Shown in pieces: positions 36,485 to 46,023 of a DNA stretch of 64,000 nucleotides. A program made the translations under genes and the position numbers. The notes below the pieces were generated by a model. That model ran no database searches. It worked only from the letters and a program-made list of their open reading frames with translations, and was not told the origin of the DNA. Location: positions 62,001 to 126,000 of the forward strand of contig NZ_QNUH01000004.1 of the NCBI RefSeq assembly GCF_003385495.1. Direction: 5' to 3'. This DNA comes from Chryseobacterium elymi. GTDB taxonomy: Bacteria; Bacteroidota; Bacteroidia; Flavobacteriales; Weeksellaceae. Position 1 is the first letter of the stretch; each line of letters opens with the position of its first letter.

Positions 36485-36810
36485 GATCATATGAGAATCT
36501 TACATCATTATACATTTGTCTGCATTTCTGATCTAATTATATAAGGCAACATCAGTATCTTTAACTGTTTCATTTCTGGTTTAGTCCTGAATTTTTAAAG
36601 ATTGAGCTCAAATGATAATTTCCTTTACATAGTGTAATAATGCCTTTCTATATAAATTAAATAAGAGATATTTTACATGTTCCGTAAAATCCAGTCCTAA
36701 AAAAGCTGAAATTTATCATGATGCTAATTATTCCTTCTGTAATGGTATAAAATTTGACACTGAACATAACGTTAAATAATTTTAACACACAAAAGAAAAA
36801 AATTAAATCG

Positions 36811-37602
36811 ATGAGAAAAGAAACTATTTCGTTTCTTGGCGTTTTCTTAACGTCAAGCATTATCTATGCACAAGTGGGGATAAACACAAACAATCCACAA
36901 GCTATTTTTCATGTTGATGCAGCAAAAGACAATCCGCTGTCGGGTGCACCTTCTGTTGTACAACAAGCTAATGATTTTGTTGTAACAAGTACTGCTAACG
37001 TGGGGATTGGGACTACGAATCCAACAGACAAACTGGATGTAGCTTCAGGAAACGCACGAATCCGGGACATCAATTCAAACATTGGAATCGGAGGAACTGA
37101 CAGAGTGGTAGTAGCTGATGCTACAGGTGTTTTGAAGACCATTAATTTTAATTCATACTCTTTATTCCATGCCCGCCTTACAGCTAATCAAAGTTTGACA
37201 ACTGCTACCATTAGTACTTTAGTATTTTCCGCTCCGCTGGCCACTTCTCCTTATTACAGCTATAGTACCTCAACAGGTATTTTAACGTTTAATCAGGCAG
37301 GAAATTATCTCGTAACACTACAGGCCAGTTTCACTAATATGGCAGCGGGAACCCAGTTACTGTTGGGAATAAGACCTGTTCCGGATGCAGATTATCTGGG
37401 AAGAGGCAGTCATTATAATGCTGCTGCTAATTCTGGGAGTGTTGGAGAATTAATGAATTACACTACATTACTGATTATACCTACAGCAGGCTACCGGGTC
37501 CGTTTTACTGCAGCTCCCAATCAAAATGCTACTGTTTTAGCTACTGAAACAGGAAGTACAGGAAGTGGCAACGTAACGAATGTTACCATACAGAAAATAT
37601 AA
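36811..37602 (+). CDS. Exported QVGINT-motif surface protein, copy 2 of a tandem pair
   Basis: 263 residues from the ATG at 36811, which gives a signal peptide ([20 protein letters not shown]); an in-frame ATG at 36754 has no signal peptide. The same domain plan as the preceding gene: [10 protein letters not shown], then [21 protein letters not shown], and a matching head ending [13 protein letters not shown] tandem gene duplication is evident. Confidence 0.75.
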   Translation: MRKETISFLGVFLTSSIIYAQVGINTNNPQAIFHVDAAKDNPLSGAPSVVQQANDFVVTSTANVGIGTTNPTDKLDVASGNARIRDINSNIGIGGTDRVVVADATGVLKTINFNSYSLFHARLTANQSLTTATISTLVFSAPLATSPYYSYSTSTGILTFNQAGNYLVTLQASFTNMAAGTQLLLGIRPVPDADYLGRGSHYNAAANSGSVGELMNYTTLLIIPTAGYRVRFTAAPNQNATVLATETGSTGSGNVTNVTIQKI

Positions 37603-37614
37603 AATTTTATTGAT

Positions 37615-37661
37615 CAGAGAGAAACAGCCTGAACGTTAATAGCGTTCAGGCTGTTTCTCTC
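37615..37661 (+). terminator. Intrinsic terminator of copy 2
   Basis: AGAGAAACAGCCTGAACG pairs with CGTTCAGGCTGTTTCTCT around TTAATAG. Sequence after it to about 37720 repeats the region after the first terminator (CATATGA, TACATCATTATAC, TCTGATCTAATTATAT). From 37720 to 37941 I see no gene. Confidence 0.8.
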
Positions 37662-37941
37662 TATCATATGACATCTTACATCATTATACTGTTTGTGTGT
37701 ACTTTCTGATCTAATTATATATAAGGCCGTTTTAGGAATTTCTTTACTTGCTGCCCCCTACTGTTTGGTCTTTTTTCCTGCTACAATAAGCTCAGGAATA
37801 AGTCAATTATTTTCTGAGTCTATATATTTTTTCGAAACTGAGGATAACTGCTATTCTTTCGTGTTGTACCTTAATAAGACAGGAGGCATGACAACCGGAG
37901 GAAAGTTTTTTCATTGTAATATAACCTGAGTTTTATGGTGA

Positions 37942-38265
37942 TTAACGAAACTCTTTCTTCCATTTACTTATTGTATTTCTACTAAGGTTAAATTTTTCTG
38001 CTAGTTGAGTATTATTTAATTTATTTACTTTTTGATAGTTTAAAATCTCTAATACTGTAGCTTTGTTATAAGAACGTAATTTTTGATTAAATTTAAATGC
38101 CTCAGCATCTGCACCATCAAAAATAATACTGTTCACTTTGATAATATCCAGGCTTGATAGTTCTTTCTTACTTAGTAAACCCTTACATTTAGCCCTTTTG
38201 TGAGGATATTTTTTCGAGATAATATCTTGGTAAATTAACTTATAATTTGGAGGTAGATTTTTCAT
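37942..38265 (-). CDS. Orphan HTH protein, transposase OrfA-like
   Basis: 107 residues. The C-terminal L-N-N-T-Q-L-A-E-K-F-N-L-S-R-N-T-I-S-K-W-K-K-E-F is a helix-turn-helix of the type found at the start of IS3-like transposases. The N-terminal half is charged and has no recognised motif. No DDE catalytic domain or IS-type terminal repeat is nearby. It lies 31 bases from another HTH gene on the same strand. Confidence 0.6.
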   Translation of the reverse strand: MKNLPPNYKLIYQDIISKKYPHKRAKCKGLLSKKELSSLDIIKVNSIIFDGADAEAFKFNQKLRSYNKATVLEILNYQKVNKLNNTQLAEKFNLSRNTISKWKKEFR

Positions 38266-38296
38266 ATTTTATTAAAATTCTCAATTCTTAATAACT

Positions 38297-38734
38297 TCAT
38301 TTTATTTTATTATATTTTGCTAACCATTTATAAAGTGTAGTTTTAGGAATTCGATATTCATCTATAATTTGCTTTCTTGTTTTTTCACGTGAGTTGACGA
38401 GTTCTAAAATAAAATCAATGACTTCACCTGTATAAATATTTTTTCTAAATTGGGGAAGCTGGGAGACTTTTTTTTCAACTTCGCTTTTACTTCTTTTGGA
38501 TGGAGGTGAGAATAATATCAGGTATTGAGTATAGAGTCTAAAGAAATCATATTCCAACAACTTACTCCAACTCAACAAAATATTTGTTGGCAAATCTTTC
38601 TGCAGGAACATTTCATCCACATCTTCCACGCTGCACTTCATGAAATTACAGATACGGGAAGTTTCCATATCAAGCTCAATGGCTTTTTGTTTAATTAATG
38701 AACCTATATGAATATTCTTTAAATTATAACTCAT
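38297..38734 (-). CDS. Orphan HTH protein, transposase-like
   Basis: 145 residues. The C-terminus E-K-T-R-K-Q-I-I-D-E-Y-R-I-P-K-T-T-L-Y-K-W-L is a helix-turn-helix with the same architecture as that of the neighbour. The N-terminus I-H-I-G-S-L-I-K-Q-K-A-I-E-L-D-M and S-W-S-K-L-L-E-Y-D-F-F-R-L-Y resembles a short protein family I have seen repeatedly in Chryseobacterium, often labelled transposase. No catalytic domain is encoded. Confidence 0.6.
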   Translation of the reverse strand: MSYNLKNIHIGSLIKQKAIELDMETSRICNFMKCSVEDVDEMFLQKDLPTNILLSWSKLLEYDFFRLYTQYLILFSPPSKRSKSEVEKKVSQLPQFRKNIYTGEVIDFILELVNSREKTRKQIIDEYRIPKTTLYKWLAKYNKIK

Positions 38735-38817
38735 ATCAATAATTTTTTACTTTTAATTTCTTTCAATATTATTAACAACACCTGAGAGTTCTGGATAAGA
38801 AAATTAAGATTAATGTG

Positions 38818-38960
38818 CTGGAAGCTGGAAGAGGGGGGCTTGAAATTACTATTGGACTGATAGTTTCTTAAAATTGAATTAACTAGTCTTAAAAAATTGA
38901 TAAAAACCGAAGTATCGTTATTTTTCACGACCTTAATAACTTCCCTCTTCCAGCTTCAGG
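38818..38960. repeat. Inverted repeat around CTGGAAGCTGGAAGAGGG
   Basis: Left arm CTGGAAGCTGGAAGAGGG (about 38818-38836) and right arm CCCTCTTCCAGCTTCAG (about 38943-38959) are near-perfect inverse copies about 105 bases apart. They lie just upstream of the HTH gene pair, in the 38735-39155 region that otherwise holds no supported gene. Either a remnant of a mobile element or a structured non-coding element. Confidence 0.5.
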
Positions 38961-39061
38961 CTTCCTTACCTTATTAAATCAGAAATGTCTTATCCCGAAC
39001 TCAGGTTAACAATACTAAATAGTTACTTTATCATCTTAATCAACAAGATCCACAAAATTTC

Positions 39062-39097
39062 AAAAAAAGAAAACCAGCAGGGAAACTGATTTTCTTT
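39062..39097 (-). terminator. Intrinsic terminator of the 39156 surface-protein gene
   Basis: On the minus strand AAAGAAAATCAG pairs with CTGGTTTTCTTT around TTTCCCTG and continues into a T run. Confidence 0.7.
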
Positions 39098-39155
39098 AGA
39101 TTGTCTCTACATTATATCTTTCTCATCATTTATATAGTTTTTAGAACCTTTTGAA

Positions 39156-39980
39156 CTATGGTATTGCTGTATACATTACCGACATATGTGCCCCTGGTAA
39201 TTGGGTATAAGTTCCACTTTTACTTGTAGTCGTATCTAGTTTAAATACTTCTCCCGCCGCTAGCTTTACTGTTGTAGTCATAAAACTATCTCCACCTCCA
39301 TATTGCCATCTGAATCCCTGAGATTCAATAATTAAACTCCCAGCAGTTAGCCTCAGTGCTACCCCTCTATCTGCAGCTGCAAATTCCCCTAACTTGCTTA
39401 CATAATTAGGTACACTTCCCGTAATAGAAACACCCCCAACAGGAATCCCTGAAAATTTTACCCAGACATCAAAGGTATATAAACCTGTTTTTTTAACAGC
39501 AAAAGTTCCGTTATCAACTCTGGTGACATATTCATTACTGATATGGTCTGTCGCTTCAAACCACACAGGGCTTACAACATTACTTCCTGATTTCAGAGAG
39601 GTTCCTATTCTCCTGGCATACAGAACGTTTGAAGGAATCTTAAGATCAGATACTACCGGTTTACCAAACTTTTCCCACTTACCTGAAGTCTCATCAAAAT
39701 AATAGAAACCGGCCGAATCAATATTAGAGGCCTGACCGGCAGCCGCACCGGTAGTAACATCATTAACATAGATAAGTGTGGAATGCTGAACCTGAGACAT
39801 ATTCAGTGCCCTTTCCCTGTCTACTCTGGGAATCAATAACCCGTCAATGTTTTTTGTTGCCCCCGAAACATTTTTCGACTGAATGTCCAGCGTAGCCTGG
39901 GGATTTGATGTATTAATTCCCATTTGAGAATAAATTGCTGTGGAAGAAAACCACATGAATAATAAAAATAATTTGTTCAT
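39156..39980 (-). CDS. Exported QMGINT-motif surface protein
   Basis: 274 residues with a signal peptide (MNKLFLLFMWFSSTAIYS). The mature start is Q-M-G-I-N-T-S-N-P-Q-A-T-L-D-I. The C-terminal portion contains E-A-T-D-H-I-S-N-E-Y-V-T-R-V and G-L-Y-T-F-D-V-W-V-K-F, which suggests a beta-sandwich. Member of the same family as the genes at 35632, 36811, 41728 and 11155. Role unknown. Confidence 0.7.
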   Translation of the reverse strand: MNKLFLLFMWFSSTAIYSQMGINTSNPQATLDIQSKNVSGATKNIDGLLIPRVDRERALNMSQVQHSTLIYVNDVTTGAAAGQASNIDSAGFYYFDETSGKWEKFGKPVVSDLKIPSNVLYARRIGTSLKSGSNVVSPVWFEATDHISNEYVTRVDNGTFAVKKTGLYTFDVWVKFSGIPVGGVSITGSVPNYVSKLGEFAAADRGVALRLTAGSLIIESQGFRWQYGGGDSFMTTTVKLAAGEVFKLDTTTSKSGTYTQLPGAHMSVMYTAIP

Positions 39981-40118
39981 TACTTGGATTTTTTATTTCC
40001 CTACAAAAGGACAAAATATTCTTAATATCCTTGCTAAAAATCGCTACGTATTAGATGCTTAATTATCAAAAAAAAGATCACAAAATCCTGTTTATCAATA
40101 CAAAACAAAAGGCCAGAA

Positions 40119-41603
40119 TTATTGTTCTGAATTTCCCATATTTTGAATCCAGAGATAAATATCAGTCCGTGAAGGAATATTAAGCTTTTTACGGATATTA
40201 TATTTGCGGGTCTGAACGGTTCGGGGTGAGGTAAAGGTAAATTCAGCAATATCCTTGGTAGAAAAATTAAGAAATAAGAAAGCACAAAATGTAAGCTCAG
40301 TAGTTTTCAATCCGGGAGAAAGTAAAAGCAGCCTGCCTACAAACTCCGGGTAAACTTCCTGAAAACGGATAAAAAACTCAGGGTGATTTTCTTTAGCTAA
40401 AGAAACAACTTCTTCAAAAGAATCATTGATCCTTTTCTGCATTTCTTTAGCTTCTTTTTCTTTCTCCAGAAGACGCTGTTCTTTTTCCATAAGTTGGGAT
40501 TCCTTTGCTTTTTTATCATTCAGCACCACCCTGTAAGTCAGGCACATGGAAAATAAAATCACTAATATGGAAATACCAACCAGCAAATAGACCTTATTTT
40601 TTTGCTTTCTCTGCTCATCATCCTTTTCATCAAGGATATTATGAATGACAAAATCCATGATCTTCGCATTTTCCCGGTTAAGACTGTCATTTAGCTTTAT
40701 ATATTTATTCAGATATTCTTTTTCCTTTTCAGGTCTGTTCATAGCAGCATAAATTTCAGCAAGAAATTGATAGAGATCCCTTACGTCAACTGTAGGGCTT
40801 CGCTTTTTGTTATATCGAATGGCTTCATTGATGAAATGTAAAGCCTTATCATATTCTTTTTTTTCATAAGCAAGTTTTCCTGATACATACCAAAGATATT
40901 CCTTATTAGGATGGTGGTATTTCTCCAGTATCTGAGCCGCCTTATGGATATGAGCTTCTGCAGAATCCATTTTTTTTTGTTTCATGAATACAAATGCAAG
41001 ACTTAAATGAGCCGAACTGAAGCTATAATGGTTAAAATCTTCATCAATTTTGCTCTGCTGTTTATACCCTTCAATACAAAGGCGATGGTAATACAGGCTG
41101 GAGTCAATATTTTTTTTTTCATCATACAGGCTTCCGAGCTGCAGGTAAGAAACATTCAGGTATTCTAACCGGTACTCTTCGGCCGGAATTTTATGGGAGA
41201 GCTTTATTTTTTCCAAAAACTCTTCCTTTGCTTTGTCATAGAGCTTCATTGTTACATATATGCTTCCAAGGATGTTTTTGATATCTGCCCTTAATGTATA
41301 ATCATTTTCCGCAATATACTTCTTCCCTTCTTTAGCATATTTCAGGCTTTCATCATACATATTAAGATATAATAAAGGATAGGCTATATAAATATTTGCC
41401 TTGCAGATTCCTTGGGAATATTTTTTTTCTTTTGCCAATGCCAAAGCCCGACGGGCGGTCTTTATGGCAGCAACCGGCTGATCCTGATAAGCCTGCTCCG
41501 CTGAAACATCCAGCAGGCTGTCTACCTTCTTCTTTTCAGATTTGGCCTGGCCGAAAACAATCACGGAAAGCATAAGAAAGAAAAGGCATGGGAATAATTT
41601 CAT
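40119..41603 (-). CDS. TPR membrane protein with C-terminal LuxR-type HTH
   Basis: 494 residues. Signal peptide (MKLFPCLFFLMLSVIVFG), periplasmic tetratricopeptide repeats (about 20-330), one transmembrane segment (V-Y-L-L-V-G-I-S-I-L-V-I-L-F-S-M near 345), a coiled coil, and a cytoplasmic LuxR/GerE-type HTH (L-S-P-G-L-K-T-T-E-L, F-S-T-K-D-I-A-E-F-T-F-T-S-P-R-T-V-Q-T-R-K-Y-N-I-R). It is a one-component transmembrane regulator: it would sense something outside and act on DNA inside. It sits between two surface-protein genes (39156 and 41728). Confidence 0.85.
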   Translation of the reverse strand: MKLFPCLFFLMLSVIVFGQAKSEKKKVDSLLDVSAEQAYQDQPVAAIKTARRALALAKEKKYSQGICKANIYIAYPLLYLNMYDESLKYAKEGKKYIAENDYTLRADIKNILGSIYVTMKLYDKAKEEFLEKIKLSHKIPAEEYRLEYLNVSYLQLGSLYDEKKNIDSSLYYHRLCIEGYKQQSKIDEDFNHYSFSSAHLSLAFVFMKQKKMDSAEAHIHKAAQILEKYHHPNKEYLWYVSGKLAYEKKEYDKALHFINEAIRYNKKRSPTVDVRDLYQFLAEIYAAMNRPEKEKEYLNKYIKLNDSLNRENAKIMDFVIHNILDEKDDEQRKQKNKVYLLVGISILVILFSMCLTYRVVLNDKKAKESQLMEKEQRLLEKEKEAKEMQKRINDSFEEVVSLAKENHPEFFIRFQEVYPEFVGRLLLLSPGLKTTELTFCAFLFLNFSTKDIAEFTFTSPRTVQTRKYNIRKKLNIPSRTDIYLWIQNMGNSEQ

Positions 41604-41656
41604 TGATAATAAAATATGAATACTAATATAAACTATTTACAAATAACCTAAAATTT

Positions 41657-41687
41657 GATAAAAATCCTGCTCTCTACTGAAAGCAGG
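41657..41687 (-). terminator. Intrinsic terminator of the 41728 gene
   Basis: On the minus strand CCTGCTTTCAGTAGAGAGCAGG forms a hairpin with ATTTTTATC following. Confidence 0.7.
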
Positions 41688-41727
41688 AGAATGGAATAAA
41701 CGAAAAGCTAAAAGCAAACTTCCGAAA

Positions 41728-42498
41728 TTAAAGGTCCTTTTTGTAAAGCTGAACCGTCATTGTCCCTTTTCCCCAATTATAGTTTTCCCCAGTTGCAGCG
41801 TGCATATTATATTTTACGGTGCAGGGTGAACTGTCGGTACCTGTAACAGTTCCTGACTTAAGTTCTAAATAACCATTCAATGTATAAGTAACCGTCATAT
41901 CAGTGCTTGTCGTATTCTTAATCTGTTCAACATATGCTGCGCTTACCGTAGACATTTTAACACCATTGGAGCCTTTAGGAAAGGAGAATTTCCTGGATCC
42001 TGCCTGCATTTCATTACCATTTTTGAGAAATCTAATGCCATAGTAGGATAAAGCATCGTTTGCACACTCACTACCAGCTCCTCCAATTTCCATTCCTAAG
42101 GGGATCGAATAATTAACAACAACCTGAACATCTTTATTAGCAGGAATTACAATACTTTGTGTCATCTCTAAATCTATATTATTAATCTGCTGGCTACCAT
42201 TCCATACTCCGTGGATATTCCTTTTTATCGGGTTTACTGCAACAATAGAATAGATATCGTCCAAAACATATTTTCCGGGTGGTATTAGGGCTGATACCGG
42301 TAATCTTTTTCCCACACCATTAGCGTCCAGAACCATAATAAGGTCTGCTGATAATAAAGAACTGTATTGTGGTACAGACCTAAAACGTATATTACCATTC
42401 ACATCCAGTGTTTCCGTAGGTGATTGTGTATTGATACCTACTTGCGAGAGCATAAGCGAAGAGATACCGGCTGTACCTATTACCATTAATTTTTTCAT
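41728..42498 (-). CDS. Exported QVGINT-motif surface protein
   Basis: 256 residues with a signal peptide (MKKLMVIGTAGISSLMLS). Mature start Q-V-G-I-N-T-Q-S-P-T-E-T-L-D-V-N-G-N-I-R-F shows the family motif. The rest is a beta-rich domain without recognised homologues. Upstream, 42499-42804 holds no supported gene. Confidence 0.7.
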   Translation of the reverse strand: MKKLMVIGTAGISSLMLSQVGINTQSPTETLDVNGNIRFRSVPQYSSLLSADLIMVLDANGVGKRLPVSALIPPGKYVLDDIYSIVAVNPIKRNIHGVWNGSQQINNIDLEMTQSIVIPANKDVQVVVNYSIPLGMEIGGAGSECANDALSYYGIRFLKNGNEMQAGSRKFSFPKGSNGVKMSTVSAAYVEQIKNTTSTDMTVTYTLNGYLELKSGTVTGTDSSPCTVKYNMHAATGENYNWGKGTMTVQLYKKDL

Positions 42499-42804
42499 TT
42501 TTTTATTGTTTTAAATTGTTATTCATTCTATTTGCTGCAAAACTAAGAAAGGGACATCGCAGGCCTGCTATAAGGCAATACGTATTGGATACGTATCTAA
42601 CAAAAAAAACAAATAACACACTAATAACCAATATATTAAAGTAAATAATTATGCAAATGCAGTAGAAATGAAGTGGAAGAATCGCAAGAAAATAAATATT
42701 TAAAACTGGGAAAACACAAGTTCCAGTTACTAATAATGACGTAAACTGTCAATAAGAAAACTGAGACAGAGAAAAGATAATAGAAAAGTGATTTTAATCC
42801 GGTA

Positions 42805-43782
42805 TCAGAACTTTCGCTCGATGACATAATCCAGCATAAGATGTAATGATTTCCTAGGTTCAGAATCCGGAAATTCATTAAGAATATCTTTAGCCTTCTG
42901 CTGAAAATCTTTCATTACTTTTATGGCGTAATCCATGCCGCCAGAATTTTTGACAAAGTCTATAAGCTCCTTAACACGTTTAGGATCGTTATTGTAACGT
43001 TTGATGGTATTGAAGTAATATTTACGTTCTTTTTCACCGGCTATTTTTAAAGTATGAATTAAAGGGAGGGTCATTTTCTGCTCCTTAATATCAATACCTA
43101 CAGGTTTCCCGATAACGTTTGAACTCAAATAATCAAAAAGGTCGTCTTTAATCTGGAAAGCCATCCCGGTATAGGTCCCAAAATTCATCATCTTTTTAGC
43201 CAGAGTTTCATCTGCATTATTGGAGAGAACACCAATTTCACAGCAAGCCGCAATCAATGTCGCAGTTTTCTGGCGGATAATTTCATAATAAACATCTTCG
43301 GTAATATCCAGCTTCCTGGCTTTTTCAAGTTGCAAAAGCTCACCTTCGGACATTTCACGGATCGTTCTGGAAATCACTCCTAAAAGATCGTAATCCTTAT
43401 GATCTGTAGAAAGCAGTACGGATTTTGATAAAAGATAGTCTCCTACCAAAACAGCAATTTTATTCTTCCATAAAGCATTGATTGAGAAAAAATTACGTCT
43501 TTTGAAACTTTCATCCACCACATCATCATGTACAAGAGTTGCGGTGTGGATCAGCTCGATCATGGAGGCGCCGCGGTAGGTTTTTTCATTGACCTCACCT
43601 ATCAGCTTTGCGCAAAGGAATACGAACATAGGACGCATCTGCTTTCCCTTAGTAGTAACAATAAAACGCGTTACTTTATCCAATAAAGGCACTTTGCTCT
43701 GCATCGATTCATAAAACTTCTGCTCGAAAAGCTTCATTTCCTCATTGATCGGTCGTTTGATTTCTTCTACGATGTTTGCCAA
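42805..43782 (-). CDS. Polyprenyl (octaprenyl-type) diphosphate synthase
   Basis: 325 residues. The first Asp-rich motif is L-V-H-D-D-V-V-D-E near residue 95, and the second is F-Q-I-K-D-D-L-F-D-Y near 225; both bind the Mg2+-diphosphate of the allylic substrate. G-K-Q-M-R-P is the N-terminal substrate site. Adds isopentenyl units to make the prenyl tail of menaquinone. Chain length cannot be set from this view. Confidence 0.92.
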   Translation of the reverse strand: MANIVEEIKRPINEEMKLFEQKFYESMQSKVPLLDKVTRFIVTTKGKQMRPMFVFLCAKLIGEVNEKTYRGASMIELIHTATLVHDDVVDESFKRRNFFSINALWKNKIAVLVGDYLLSKSVLLSTDHKDYDLLGVISRTIREMSEGELLQLEKARKLDITEDVYYEIIRQKTATLIAACCEIGVLSNNADETLAKKMMNFGTYTGMAFQIKDDLFDYLSSNVIGKPVGIDIKEQKMTLPLIHTLKIAGEKERKYYFNTIKRYNNDPKRVKELIDFVKNSGGMDYAIKVMKDFQQKAKDILNEFPDSEPRKSLHLMLDYVIERKF

Positions 43783-43855
43783 AATCTGTGAATGAAAGGT
43801 AAATATTAATTAATTCTCACAAAGATAATTTTTTTCACGCAATTTCAGGACAAAA

Positions 43856-44734
43856 TTAATCTTTGAGTTCTTTATTTGGAATAAAATAAAGCGAAGGCTG
43901 TGCGCTTCCCAATTTTGACCTGAATTTTTCCCCTGAAATATAGATTCCTGATTCATTAACAGCAATGCCTTCGATTTGCCCTACTGCTAAAGCACTGCCC
44001 AGATAATAATGTTTCGGGATCTCCTTAAAAAAGATTCCCGGCTCTGTTTCGGTAAAGACATTCAAAAATACCTCTGTTTTCTTGGTATAGCCTACCAGAT
44101 ATAACTTTTTATCAAAATACGCAGCATCAGTTACCACAAAATTCGTTTTGTAAGATTCTGTTTTTTCTGCTTTCTGCTTTTCGGAGGTCGTGGGATCAAT
44201 AGTGTAATGAGAAGTTGATTTTGATTTCCATTCTTTGGTAAACAGGTGAAGTTTTCCATTCAAATAGATCATGGCCTCTGCATCAAAATCATTGTTGGTA
44301 TATTGAGGAATAAATTCTGTCTGCTCAGGATAATAGAACGAAATTTTCGTGATAGAATCGTTCTTGGGTTCGCTGCTGTAAAAAGGAAGTTTATAGATTT
44401 CAAGATCTCGTCTTGTTCCTGCGTTATTACCTATGTCACCAATATAAAAGTTCTTTCCGTCATTAGTCAAAGCCTCCCAGTCTTTATTTTTAGCATTGAT
44501 TGTGAACGTATTTTTGATAATGCCGGAAGCTTCATCCAGTTCAAAAAGCTCCGGAGCATTGCCGCTGTCATTAAATGTATACAGCTTACCGTTCAGACTA
44601 CTCAGCCCTGATGTTTCCTGGATTTTATCATCCAAATAACCTACTCTGTATTTTCTTATTTTTAAAAATTCCGTCTGCTGTGAAAATGAAGATTGAAAGA
44701 TAATAACAGCTATGAGAAGGATGAATTTTTTCAT
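43856..44734 (-). CDS. Exported protein, beta-propeller-like
   Basis: 292 residues from the ATG at 44734 (signal peptide MKKFILLIAVIIFQSSFS, then Q). An in-frame ATG at 44863 adds 43 residues without export signal and is rejected. The mature part has G-L-S-S-L-N-G-K-L-Y-T-F-N-D-S-G, D-W-E-A-L and I-G-D-I-G-N-N-A, suggesting a propeller-type sensor or phytase-like fold. Function unknown. Confidence 0.7.
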   Translation of the reverse strand: MKKFILLIAVIIFQSSFSQQTEFLKIRKYRVGYLDDKIQETSGLSSLNGKLYTFNDSGNAPELFELDEASGIIKNTFTINAKNKDWEALTNDGKNFYIGDIGNNAGTRRDLEIYKLPFYSSEPKNDSITKISFYYPEQTEFIPQYTNNDFDAEAMIYLNGKLHLFTKEWKSKSTSHYTIDPTTSEKQKAEKTESYKTNFVVTDAAYFDKKLYLVGYTKKTEVFLNVFTETEPGIFFKEIPKHYYLGSALAVGQIEGIAVNESGIYISGEKFRSKLGSAQPSLYFIPNKELKD

Positions 44735-44895
44735 AAGGCAAAAATAGGGGTTTGCGGGGAATGAGGAAAACCGGAAGTATTTTATTTTTTGAAACCACTC
44801 CGTTAAAAATTCTTTGAATTTTCGCCACCCTCCAAAGGATAGGAATAATTCCCCAATTAACAACAGATGTCGTGAAAATCATAGACTTTAAAAAA

Positions 44896-44978
44896 ATTTA
44901 AGTGTACTTCCTGTGCGCAAAGCATTTAACTGAAAATAACTTAGGGGTTTAAAAACTTCTATGTCTTTTGTGGTTAAA
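44896..44978. repeat. Copy of the AACCACAAAAG repeat family
   Basis: On the minus strand it reads TTTAACCACAAAAGACAT, AAGTTTTTAAAC, then GCGCACAGGAAGTACACTTAA. Copies at 57158-57245 and 57500-57582 have the same order of elements (see the dispersed-repeat finding). Confidence 0.6.
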
Positions 44979-45007
44979 TAAAACTCAGAATTATAAATAC
45001 ATATGAA

Positions 45008-45946
45008 TCATGCCGATTTCATTTTTTGTTTTTGTTCCTGTCTTTTTAACTGCTTCTCCAAATAGTCTTTCTGATATTGTCTTACTGTTTTTCCCGTACC
45101 ATCATGTCTCCAGCCCGGAGAATTAAAAATATAATTGATCCGATCGGAAAATTTCAGTCCCGGCTGTCTGATATCTTTCCAGATTTTTCTCCATTCATAA
45201 AGAAGAACGGTGTCAGGCTTATTGTCCGGCATTTTTGGATATATTCCATATTTCACGGGTACATTGGGGTCCTCTTTCTCGAAAGTTCCGAACATTTTAT
45301 CCCAGATGATGAGGCACATTCCCATATTCCTGTCCAGATACTTGATGTTACAGGCATGATGGACTCTATGATGGGAAGGGGTTACCAGAATATATTCCAG
45401 GATTCCCAGTTTTTTTATAGTCTGTGTATGCACCCAGGTCCCGTACACCTGCCCTATGGCATAAACCACCATAATGTGCCACGGATTAAAGCCTAAAAAA
45501 GCAAGCGGAGAAAAATAAAGATACCTGTAAAGCGGCTGCAGTACGGGACTTCTAAAACCTGTTGTAAGGTTGAAATACTCTGAATTGTGGTGGGTAATGT
45601 GAACGGCCCAGAACGCCCTGGAATGATGATCTACATAATGCAGCACATAATAGGCAAAATCTGTGATGGTAAAACAGATGAGCCAGTACCAAACTGTGAA
45701 ATCCCATGTGAAAAGCCTGTGATTGTAAAAGAAAAACATCACCCCCATAGCAAAAGCCTTCATGATCAGGTCCAGCCCGAAATTCATTAAAGCAAGATAA
45801 ACACTTGTGGCAACATCTTTTCCACTGTATAGCTTAGCTTCAGAAATGTGACTGTAAATCATTTCAGCTAAAATAACGGCAGCATGAAATGGTATAGCCC
45901 ATGCATAAACGTTTTCCAAACCATCTTCACTCATAAAGAAGTCCAT
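45008..45946 (-). CDS. Sterol desaturase/fatty acid hydroxylase superfamily protein
   Basis: 312 residues with several membrane helices. The di-iron His boxes are H-Y-V-D-H-H, H-I-T-H-H-N and H-H-R-V-H-H. Superfamily members hydroxylate or desaturate sterols, hopanoids, carotenoids or fatty acids. Substrate not deducible here. A stand-alone gene downstream of rlmN on the same strand. Confidence 0.88.
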   Translation of the reverse strand: MDFFMSEDGLENVYAWAIPFHAAVILAEMIYSHISEAKLYSGKDVATSVYLALMNFGLDLIMKAFAMGVMFFFYNHRLFTWDFTVWYWLICFTITDFAYYVLHYVDHHSRAFWAVHITHHNSEYFNLTTGFRSPVLQPLYRYLYFSPLAFLGFNPWHIMVVYAIGQVYGTWVHTQTIKKLGILEYILVTPSHHRVHHACNIKYLDRNMGMCLIIWDKMFGTFEKEDPNVPVKYGIYPKMPDNKPDTVLLYEWRKIWKDIRQPGLKFSDRINYIFNSPGWRHDGTGKTVRQYQKDYLEKQLKRQEQKQKMKSA

Positions 45947-46023
45947 ATAAACTTTTTTACTTTATGTAAAGGTAAGATTTTAGGAAAATATTAAGAAAAT
46001 TTTTGATTTTTTTTAAGGAAATT

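Noticed and set aside
37693..37929. 78-residue ORF on the plus strand
   Set aside because: No start context, no domain, low-complexity translation; the region duplicates non-coding sequence after the first terminator.
42636..42878. 80-residue ORF on the minus strand
   Set aside because: Overlaps the end of the polyprenyl synthase gene in another frame and looks like random AT-rich translation.
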